Both the position numbers and the translations under genes were made by a program. From Gordonia alkaliphila (GTDB lineage: Bacteria; Actinomycetota; Actinomycetes; Mycobacteriales; Mycobacteriaceae), in NCBI RefSeq assembly GCF_023017165.1, contig NZ_JALKBW010000001.1:620001-684000 (forward strand): 64,000 nucleotides of DNA, given 5' to 3'. Shown here in pieces: positions 17,201-29,200 of the stretch. The first letter of the stretch is position 1; each line of letters opens with the position of its first letter. The notes beneath the pieces were generated by a model. That model did no database searches, was not told the origin of the DNA, and saw only the letters and a list, made by a program, of their open reading frames with translations.

Positions 17201-20200
17201 CGCCAAGTCGATGTCCCGCACGCGATCCACGAGCGCCTCGAACGACTCGTCCAAGTCGATCTGCGTCCGCAGCACCAGGGTGTTCACGAACATGCCGATC
17301 AGCGCATCGAGTTCGGCCTGACCACGGCCGGCGACCGGAGTCGAGACGGCGATGTCGTTGGTGGAACTCAGGCGAGCGAGTACGACGCTCCATGCCGCAT
17401 GCAACACCATGAACGGAGTGACCTGCTGGCGAGCAGCCAGCTCGCTGATCGCCACCGAGAGCTCAGACGGGATCGCAAAGGGCCTCGTTGCACCGGATCC
17501 GCTGGCATGCTGCGGTCGCGGCCGGTCGGCCGGAAGTTCCAGAACGTCCGGGAGTCCGGCGAGCTGGGTCTTCCAGTAGTCGAGCTGCGACGACACTATC
17601 GAGGCTGTGTCGCCCACCGAGCCGAGCGTCTGGTGCTGCCAGATCGCATAGTCGGCAAAGCTGACCGGCAACTCGCCGAACACCGGCTCGGAACCTGCAA
17701 CCCGAGCAGCGTAGGCGGCCAGCAGATCGGTGGCGAACGGTGTCATCGACTCGCGGTCGAAGGCGATGTGGTGCACCACCACCGCGATGATCGATTCATC
17801 GTCGTCGACGGTCAGCAGGCGTGCACGCACCGGGAATTCGGTGGTGACGTCAAATCCTTCGACAACCGAACGCTCGAGCTCGGCGGAATCCGAGGTGACC
17901 GCCCAGTCCAGTCGGCCGCGCACGTCATCGGCCGAATGGATGCGCTGTGTCGGCACACCATCGATGGCCGGGAACGTGGTGCGTAGCACTTCGTGGCGGG
18001 CGACGACGTCGATTAACGCGGCCTCCAGCGCAGCGCTGTCGACCTCGCCGCGCAAACGGAGCAGCAGCGGAATGTTGTACGTGGCCGCGGCACCATCGAG
18101 CTGGTTGATGAACCACATGCGCTGCTGCGCAAACGACAACGGGATATGCAACGGGCGCGGCTCAACCTTGGCAACCGGAGGCAATGCCGGGGCACGGCCG
18201 GCGACGGCGGCGACCAGCTCCCGCACGCTCGGCGCATCGAAGACATCACGCACCGATACCTGCACACCGAGTGCGTCGCCGACACGGGCGACCAGTCGCA
18301 TCGCGGCCAGCGAGTTACCACCAGCATCGAAGAAGCTCTCGATCACCGAGACGTGATCGACGCCCAACAGATCGGCGAAGACCGCTGCCACGGTCTCTTC
18401 CTCCGCCGTTTCCGGAGCCACATACTCGGCGGCTGCGAGCTCCGGATCGGGCAGCGAGCGGCGATCCACCTTGCCCGCAGCATTAAGGGGCATCTGCTCG
18501 AGAGCGACCCAGGCGGTCGGCACCATGTATTCGGGCAGATGCTTCGCGAGTTCAACTGCCACCTGCCCGGTATCGACCGATGCGGGCGCCACATAGCCGA
18601 CCAGTTGGTCACCGGCCGGACCCTCAACCACGCGGGCCGCGGCATGCACCACGCCGCCGACTCCGGCGATCGCGGACTCGACCTCACCGAGCTCGAGTCG
18701 CTGGCCTCGCAGCTTCACCTGGAAGTCGGTACGGCCCAGATACTCGAGCTCACCGGAAGCAGTGCTGCGCTTGACCACGTCACCGGTGCGATACAGACGC
18801 GCGCCGTCCCCGCCGAACGGGTCTGCGATGAAGCGTTCGGCGGTCAGATCCGGACGCGAGGCGTACCCGCGTGCGGACTGCACACCACCCAGATACAACT
18901 CACCGGCCACACCATCAGGAACCGGATGCAGACGCGAATCCAAGATGAAAGCCGTGGTGTTGGCCATCGGCGCACCGATCGGCACCACCTGACCGACCTC
19001 ATCGAGCACTGCCGACATCGTGTACACCGCAGCCTCGGTCGGACCGAACAGATTCACCACCTTCGCCTGCGGCACCCGGCGACGGAAATCCTTCGCCACC
19101 GCCGGCGGCAACGCCTCACCACCGGAGAACAACACCTGCAGCTTCGGCAACAGCGACTCATCGCCGACGATGTCCAAGAACGCAGCCAGCAGTGACGGGA
19201 CGAACTGCACAACGCTCACGTCGGCAGCGTTCATCACGTCAGCGAGGTACTGCGGATCGCGTTCGCCCCCGGCATCAGCGATCACCATCGTCTGGCCCGC
19301 CACCAACGGCCAGAACAACTCCAACACCGACGCGTCGAACGTGTGAGGAGTCTTGAACAACAAACGCTGATCGCCGGTCGGAACGGTCTGGTCGAACCAC
19401 GCCACAAAGTTGCGCACCGCACCATGCGGGATGGTCACACCCTTCGGCAGGCCCGTCGAACCCGAGGTGAACAGCGTGTACGCCGCATCGGAAGTCCGCA
19501 ATGGCGCGAGGCGCTCGGACGGATCCAGCGGCTTCACCTTGTCAGGCAGCTCGGTCGAGCAATCGACCTCAAGTACCGGGACGTTCAGGCCGGCCACGAA
19601 TTCAGGAACCGCGGCACCCTTGGCAACCAACACGAGCTTCACGCCCGCGGTGGTCGCCACATACTCGGCACGCTCGGCCGGCGAATCCATCGCAATCGGC
19701 ACGTACTGGCCACCGGCAGCCAGGACGGCGTGGACGGAGGTCACCAACTCGACGCTGCGGTCCATCACCAAACCAACCGCGGTCTCCGGGCCAACCCCGG
19801 CACCGATCAACGCCCGCGCCAACTCACCGATCCGAGCACCGAACTCGCCGTACGAGAACTCGCGCTCCCCTGCCACCAAAGCCAGCGCATCCGGGCGGGC
19901 CTCGACCTGAGCCAAGACCGCATCGGCGATCGTCTCGTCCAGGGTCGGCTCCACCGACCCCACGGATTCGGCCATCACCCGATCAAGCTCTTCCGCACCG
20001 GCCACCGCCACGTCGCCGACGGGCCGTTCCGGCGCGGAAAGCAGATCGCCTAGCAGAGCAACAAATCGTTCGCCCAGCTTCTCGATCGTCGATCGGTCGA
20101 AGATCGCAGTGGCGTACGTCAATGCGCCCGACCAATCCTGCGACGGTTCACCGGCCGAAATCGTCAGGTTCAGATCCATCTGCGCCGGGGTCTCCGGTGG

Positions 20201-23200
20201 ATCGACGGCCTCAATCGTGACTCCGGCAATCGAACCCTGCGACGGGGTACTCAGCGGATCAACAGAGAAGATCACCTGAACCAGCGGCGAGAAAGCTTCG
20301 CTGCGGACCGGATCAACGGCTTCGACAACGGACTCGAATGGCACATCCGCGTGAGCGAAAGCCTCCAAGTCTGCCGCACGGGCACGCGTCAGGAAATCGG
20401 TGAACGACTCACCCGGATCCACGTGGTTCCGCAGCACCAGGGTGTTGACGAACATGCCGACCAACGCGCCCAGATCGCGTCGTCCGCGGTCGTCGATCGG
20501 GGTACCGATCATCACATCGTCCGAACCGGTAATCCGGGAGAGGAGCACCGTGAACGCGGCGTGCAGCACCATGAAGCGCGTTGCACCCGAGCGCGAGGCA
20601 AACTCGTCGATGCGCGAGCCCAACTCCGCGGGAATCGGGAACTGCACGTGATCGCCGTGCGACGAGAACACCGGTGGCCGCGGACGGTCGATCGGCAGGT
20701 TGATGACGTCCGGCGCACCGGCCAACGCACTCCGCCAGTAGTCGAGCTGACCGCCGATCACCGACTCGGAATCTTCCGGGGCACCCAGGACGTCGTGCTG
20801 CCAGCTTGCATAGTCGGCGTACTGCACCGGCAGCGGATCAAACACCGGCGTTTCGCCCGCGGTCCGGGCTGCATACGCGGCCAAGACATCGGCCACCATC
20901 GGCGCAAACGACTGTCCGTCGAAGGCGATGTGATGTGCCACCACCGCGAGCACAAACGAATCCTCGGCCTCGCGTAGGACGCGCCCACGCAATGGCAGGT
21001 CGAGGGTGACGTCAAAGCCGCGGCTCAGATCGGCGGCCACGGCCTCCGGGGTGTCCACGATCTGCCAATCGAGCGCACGCTCAACACCCTCGATAGGCGT
21101 GATGGATTGGAACGGTCGGCCGTCGATGTCGGGGAACACCGAATGCAATACTTCATGTCGCTGAACCACGTCGACGAAGGCACTGTGCAAGGCATCCAGA
21201 TCGACCGGTCCGCGCAAGCGAAATGCGCCCGGAATGTTGTAGGTCGGCGCCGACGGGTCGAAACGGTTGATGAACCACATCCGCTGCTGCGCAAACGACA
21301 ACGGAATCTGGTCCGGGCGCGGCACCACCGCCGTCACCGGAGGCAGAGCTGCCGCGCGGCCAACCGACGCCGCGGCGAGTTCCCGAACCGTCGGGTGGTC
21401 AAAGAGGTCGCGGATCGACAGGTCCACACCGAGCACTTCACCGGCCCGAGCGACCACCCGCATCGCCGACAGCGAGTTACCACCCGCATCGAAGAACGAC
21501 TCAGTGACACCCACGCGCTCCACACCGAGCACATCAGCGAACACCGCAGCGAGGACCTCTTCGGTTTCCCCCTCGGGTGCCACATACTCCACTGCCGCCG
21601 ACGAGAGGTCGGGTTCGGGCAGCGGCCGGCGATCCAGCTTGCCCGAACTGCTGAGCGTCACCTCATCGAGCAGCGTCCACACACTCGGGCGCATGTACTC
21701 CGGCAACGCCCCAGCCACATGAGCCTTCACCGCATCCAGATCCACCGACGCCGGCGAGACATAACCGACCAGGAACTCCCCACCAGCCGCAGCCGCAGCG
21801 ACCATCGCGGCCGCATGCACCACACCCGGAGCACCCGCGATCACCGACTCGATCTCACCCAGCTCGATACGCTGACCACGCAACTTCACCTGGAAATCAG
21901 TACGACCCAAATACTCGATGTCCCCGCCCGGCAGACGCTTCACCAGGTCACCGGTCCGGTACAAACGTCCACCGGGCTCACCGAACGGATCAGCGACGAA
22001 ACGTTCCGCAGTCAACGCAGGCGCAGCCGCATAACCCCGCGCCACCTGCACACCACCCAAATACAACTCACCCGGCACACCATCAGGGACCGGCCGCAGA
22101 CGATCATCCAAGACCAGCATCGAGGTGTTCCACACCGGACGCCCGATCGTCACCACATCGGGTGCGTCAGACACATCAGCCCAACCCACCTCCACAGCAG
22201 CCTCGGTCGGACCAAACAGGTTATGAATCCCGATGCCCGGCCAGATCTCGTGCGCAGCCTTCACCGTCGCCGGCGGCAACGCCTCACCCGAAGCAAACAA
22301 CCACCGCAGCGACGTCAACGACGCAAGTTTCTCCCGATCCACCACATCCAGGAACACCGACAACATCGACGGCACAAAGTGCACCGACGTCGCCTGCGAC
22401 TCGACAATCAGGTCAGCGATATAGCCCGGATCGCGGTGACCATCCGGCTTCGCAATCACCACGGTCGCACCGGCCATCAACGGGGCATACAGTTCGGGCA
22501 CCGACACATCGAAGGTGTACGGCGTCTTTAAAATGATTCGATCACCGGATGTCCACGGGAAAGCAGCCAAGCCCCACCGCAGTCGGTTGAGCACCGCACC
22601 ATGCGACACCGTCACACCCTTGGGCACACCCGTCGAACCCGACGTGAACAACGTGTACAACGCCGACTCCGGCCGCACCGGCGACAAACGCTCAACATCA
22701 GCCACCGGAGAAACCGCCAGGTCGACCTCACCGGAAGCATCCACCTCCAGCAGACGCACCCCAACGAGATCAGCAACCGGCTCCGGGCTGGTTCCAGCAG
22801 CCACCAGCACCACACCAGCACCGGCGGTCTCAAGCATGACGCGGGCACGCTCAGCAGGAGCGCCGGTATCTACCGGAACATACTGACCACCCGCGGCAGT
22901 GACCGCATGAATCGCCACCAGCAACTCCACACTGCGGTCGATACACACACCCACCGCAACATCCGGGCCCACACCCGCAGCAATCAACTCACGCGCCAAC
23001 ACCGCAACCCGGGCACCGAACTCGCCGTACGAAACCACACGACCGGCAAACACCAACGCCGCAGCATCCGGAGTCGCAGCCACCTGCACAGCCACCGCAT
23101 CAGCAACCGACCCCGCCGGCGTAGCGACCACCGGACCGGCCGACAGTTCAATCGCCGCCGCCCACTCCGCCGACGACAGAAGTGCCGCGTCGCCGACTGC

Positions 23201-26200
23201 TGCCCGCGGGTCAGCGGTCAACGCATCGAGCAGGGCGACAAAACGATCAGCCAGCGATTGGGCGGTCGACTGGTCGAACAGGTCGACAGCAACGGTCACA
23301 GCGCCGACCCAATCGGCGTCGACCGGAGCCGAATACACGTTAAACGTCACATCCACCTGCGCCGGGATCACCGGAGCCGGAAGCGGCTGCGCAGTAATCC
23401 CGGCGATCTGCAGGTCTGCGTGCGCCACCGACGCGGCGGCATCCACCGACAGCATCACTTGCGCCAACGGCGAGAACGCCTCCGACCGCACCGGATCGAC
23501 AGCCTCGACCACCGACTCAAACGGCACATCGGCGTGCGCCAGCGCATTCAGATCGGTCGCCCGTACCTGGGCGAGGAGATCCGCGAACGACTCCGCCGAA
23601 TCCACCTGGGTCCGCAACACCAAGGTATTGACGAACATGCCCACCAGTGCGTCCAACTCAGCCTGACCACGACCAGCCGTCGGCGTAGCGATAGCGATGT
23701 CTTCGGTCGCAGTCAGACGCGCCAACAACACCGCCAGCGCGGCGTGCAAGACCATGAACGGCGTCGCGCCGGACTCGTGGCTTAGGCCCAGAATCCGCGC
23801 ACCGATATCAGCTGGGATCGTGAAGCCAACCTCATCACCCACGTGGGAGGCGATTGCCGGGCGAGGGCGATCTGCCGGTAACTCCAACACATCTGGCATC
23901 CCAGCCAACTGCTCGGTCCAGAAGCCGATCTGGCGACCGACCACCGAGTCTGGATCGTCGGGTTCGCCGAGCACCCGATGCTGCCAGATTGCGTAGTCGG
24001 CAAATTGCACAGGCAGGTCCGCAAACACCGGGAGCTCACCGGCCGCGCGGGCAGCATATGCGACCAACACGTCGGTAATGAACGGCAGCATCGACTCGCC
24101 ATCCGCACCGATATGGTGCGCCACCACCGCGAACAGAACGTCATCACCGTCACGGTGAACCACAGCACGGATCGGCCACTGGGTCGATACATCGAAGCCG
24201 GCCGCAACTGCAGACTGGAAGTCGTCAATGGACGCAGCGTCGGTCCAGGCAAGGTTCGCAGCCACTGCAGATGTGGGCGCAATCAGCTGGACTGGTGCAC
24301 CGGCAACGTCCGGGAACGTCGTCCGCAGGACCTCGTGACGCGAAACCACGTCCACAACAGCAGCGCGCAACGCAGCAATGTCGACATCGCCGGCCAGCCG
24401 CAACACCGCCGGAATGTTGTACGTCGGCGCGTCCGGTTCCAGACGGTTGATGAACCACATCCGCTGCTGCGCAAACGACAACGGAATCTGGTCCGGGCGC
24501 GGCACCACCGCCGTCACCGGAGGCAGAGCTGCCGCGCGGCCAACCGACGCCGCGGCGAGTTCCCGAACCGTCGGGTGGTCAAAAAGGTCGCGGATCGACA
24601 GGTCCACACCGAGCACTTCACCGGCCCGAGCGACCACCCGCATCGCCGACAGCGAGTTACCACCCGCATCGAAGAACGACTCAGTGACACCCACGCGCTC
24701 CACACCGAGCACATCAGCGAACACCGCAGCGAGGACCTCTTCGGTTTCCCCCTCGGGTGCCACATACTCCACTGCCGCCGACGAGAGGTCGGGTTCGGGC
24801 AGCGCCCGGCGATCCAGCTTGCCCGAACTGCTGAGCGTCACCTCATCGAGCAGCGTCCACACACTCGGGCGCATGTACTCCGGCAACGCCCCAGCCACAT
24901 GAGCCTTCACCGCATCCAGATCCACCGACGCCGGCGAGACATAACCGACCAGGAACTCCCCACCAGCCGCAGCCGCAGCGACCATCGCGGCCGCATGCAC
25001 CACACCCGGAGCACCCGCGATCACCGACTCGATCTCACCCAGCTCGATACGCTGACCACGCAACTTCACCTGGAAATCAGTACGACCCAAGTACTCGAGA
25101 TCGCCACCGGCCTGGCGCTTGACCAGGTCACCGGTGCGATACAGACGCGAACCCGGCTCACCGTACGGATCCGCGACGAAACGTTCCGCAGTCAACGCAG
25201 GCGCAGCCGCATAACCCCGCGCCACCTGGACTCCACCCAAATACAACTCGCCCGGCACACCTTCTGGCACCAATTGCAATCGATCATCGAGGACGTATGC
25301 ACACGTGTTCGGAGCCGGATAGCCAATACCGACACGACGGCCGCGTTCCAACACCGAGAAAGTCGAATCAACCGTGGCTTCGGTCGGGCCATACTGGTTA
25401 ATGATCTGAGCATTCGGTGTGAGCGCCGCGATCCGCTCGAACACTGCCTCTGGCAGCGCTTCACCACCAGACAACACAGTCCGCAACGAACCGAGGTACT
25501 CACCCAACGCATGATCATCGGCAAAGACCGCCAACATTGACGGAACAAACTGCACCACCGTCACCGCAGCAGCCTCGATCACCTGCGCCAAATACGCAGG
25601 ATCACGATGACCATCAGGGCGAGCAACAACCATCGTCGCCCCCACCATCAACGGGGCAAACAACTCCCAAACCGACGCGTCGAAGGTCACCGGAGTCTTC
25701 AAAAGAACACGACTGTCCTGTGACACCACCGCAGCACTGATCCACTCGAGAAGGTTCGCTGCGGCAGCACGCGAGACCGTCACACCCTTCGGCACACCGG
25801 TCGAACCCGACGTGAACAACGTGTACAGCGCGTTGTCGGCGTGCAGCGGAGCAAGCCGATCAGCATCAGTCACCGCAGCGACAGCCAGATCCACCTCACC
25901 CGAGGCATCCACCTCAATGAGAGTCACGGCTTCGAACCCAGCGACCGCCTCGGGTGCCACGCCAGCAACCAGCACGACCTGGGCGCCGGCAGTCGCCAAC
26001 ATCACCCGCGCACGCTCGGCCGGCGCCACCGTATCGACCGGCACATACTGACCACCAGCCGCAGTCACCGCATGAATCGCCACCAACAGTTCCACCGAGC
26101 GATCGATACACACACCCACCGCAACATCCGGGCCGATGCCCACAGCAATCAACTCACGCGCCAACGTCGCCACGCGCGCACCGAATTCGCGGTACGACAC

Positions 26201-29200
26201 CTCCCGACCCTCGAACACCAGAGCCGCAGCTTCCGGAGAAGCAATCACCTGCGCCGCAACAGCATCCGCAAGGGCGGCGCCTCCCGCTCCCCGCGCCTGT
26301 CGAGGGGTCACCGGGCCCGACGACGCCGCCAGAACCCGATCGCGCTCATCGGAGTCGAGCAGTGGCAGGTCGGCCACTACCTGGTCCGGCGCCGCAGCAC
26401 CGGCCCGGAGAATCTCGGTGATCGCATCGGCAAAGACCTGAACCTGCGCTTCGTCGAACGCACCCGGCAGGTACTTCAGATGCCCGCGAATCACCCCGTC
26501 GCGTTCTTCGGTGATGAAGCCGACCGGATAGTGGGAGGCGTCCCGCATCGAGAGCCCACGCAACTCCAGTCCATCCGACCGGACCGCCGAGATCGACTCA
26601 GTATCGACGGGGTACGACTCATGGACAAACAGCGTGTCGAATTCGAGCGCCTGCGGTGAGATTCGGGCAAGGTCCGGCAGCCCAACATGCTGGTGATCGA
26701 GCACCCGGACCTTGTCGCGCTGCAGCGCCGCGAGCATTTCTCTGAACGTCACCGACGGATCGACGTCGGCGACCACAGGCAGGGTGTTGATGAACAAGCC
26801 GACCATGGTGTCGACACCATCGAGATCGGCCGACCGCCCGGACACCGTCTCACCGAAGGTAACCACGCGGTTGCCAGTCAGACGGGACAGCAGCACGGAC
26901 CAGGCCGCCTGCAAGACAGTCGACAGGGTGGCCCCGGATTCCCGTGCCAAGCGCAGGATCTCCGCGGACGTATGTTCGGACAGGGCGAAGGCGACCTCGC
27001 GCGGCGCTTGATCTATCCCGGTGCTTCCGGCCGGTGCGATCCGCGTCGGACCGTCCACCGGTGCCAGCGTCTCCTGCCAAGCGGCGGCGCTGGCAGCGGC
27101 ATCGGTGCGCGCAACGGCGCGCGCATGATCGGCGAAGCCGTGCTCGTGTACCGGAGTGTATGGCGTCCCCGTGGCATAGACGGCGAGAAGATCCGCGAGC
27201 ACCAGCGGACCGGACCAGCCGTCAAACAGGATGTGATGCGAGGTGACCACCAGGTCGGCGCCGTCGTGGTGGCGGACCAGGACCGCCCGCATCAGCGGCG
27301 GCGACGACAAGTCGAACCGCGCCGCACGCTCAGCCTCCGCGATCTCCTCCAGGCACCTGTGCGCGGCGAGGTCATCCCGGTCGGTGAGATCCACCTCGCG
27401 CAACGGCACCGAGACTTCCCCGGGGACCACCGCCACCACCCCGGCACTGATCTGCCGGAAGCCCGACCGCAGTACGTCGTGATGGCCCACCAGAGCTTCC
27501 ATCGCCGCTCGCAGACGATCGCCGTCGATTTGACCGCCGAACTGCACGCGCACCTGAACGTGATAGGCATCCAGCTCGCCGTCGCGAACCATCCCGGATT
27601 GGAAGAACAATCCAGTCTGCAGTGGAGTCAACGGCCAGACCTGAGCGTCCGGAACCTCCACCGCGATCCGATCGAGTTCCTGCTGTGTGATTCCCGACCC
27701 CGGCACGTCCGACGGCGACAAGCCGACTCCGGCGTCGGCCGCTGTCACCGCGTCAGCGAGTTCACTCGTCCAACGCTCGGCAAGATCCTGCACCTCGGCA
27801 GGCGACAGCAGTGCCTCGGCGAACCGAAAACGGATCCGCAGCTGCCTACTGCCTCCGTCCGCGACGGCTACCGCGTCAATCACCAGTCCTGCGGCCATGG
27901 CCATCCTGCCGGCCGGCGACACGGGGAATTCCAGCGCCTGGCCCACTGGGGTGAGCGGAAGCTCGGTCTCGCTGCGGCTTTCAGCCACCGAGCCGAGGTA
28001 GTTGAAGAGGATGGTCGGCAGCGGCCGCGCGGCCAACTCGCCGCCGGATCGGTACCGCAGTTCACCGAAGCCGACGCCATGGTCAGGGATCCCGAGGCGT
28101 TCTTCCTTGGCCGCCTTGATCGCGTGCACCACATCGCCCGCGGGATCGAGGCTCATCGGGATCAGGGTGGTGAACCAGCCCACCGTGCGCGACAGGTCGG
28201 CACGGACCGGCTCGGGACCGGTCTCGAGAATCTCCTCATCGCGGCCGTGACCCTCGACGAGCACCGACACCGGCGCCTCGTCGGCGATCCCGCACGACTC
28301 CTGCCAACGTCGCACGGCACGCGCGAAGGTGCCGAGGAGGACGTCGTTGACGTTGCCTTGGAACGATTGGGTCGCCGAAGCGAGAACGGCGTCGGTGACA
28401 TCGGCGGCGACGTGGTGCAGGACCGTGGACGCGGTCCTGTCCCGGTCCCTGTCGCGATCGAACTCGGCGCCGAGATCGGTCGGCCGCTCCGGAAGTCGCT
28501 GAAGCCAGTAGCCATATTGGTCCGCAAAGGTGTCCACGCGGCGCGCGACCGCGGCCGCCCAGGCCCGCGCACTGGTCTCCTCGGCGCGAAGCCCGAATGG
28601 AACACCGTCCTGCCACTGGGCCCAGGCGGTGATCAGGTCCTCGATGATCACCGGCCAGGAGACCGTGTCAACCCCGATGTGATGAATCACCAGCACGATC
28701 CGGGCGCGGTCGTCAGCGTCGCGAACCAACGCCGCCTGAACGAGTCGCCCGCGCGACGGGTCGAGCCTCCCCGCGACCGTGTCGAATGCGGTACGCAGGT
28801 CCGCATCGAAGTCGGCGGACTCGATCCGGTGCGGCGAGGTGACTTCGATGACCGCACCGTCGACGTCGAAACCGGTGCCGGCGTCTAGCGACCACTCGCC
28901 GTCCACCTCGCGCAGCTGCGCGGACAGCATCGGATGCACGTCGACCACGGCGCCCAGCACCTCACTGAGCGATTGTGCGGTGAGTTCTTCGGGCGCAACG
29001 AGCACCGCCGACTGCGAGAAGTCGGCGAAGTCGTGCGCGGTGTCGGAGAGTTCCACCATCCAGGACACCGCGGGCCGGATGACCGACGGTCCCGCACCAC
29101 CACCCGGCGGTTCTTCGAGCAGCGACACGCCGCGGTTCGGGTCGGCGCCCATCACCGCCATCTTGCGCACGGTGCGACTCTCGAAGATATCCTTCGGCGA

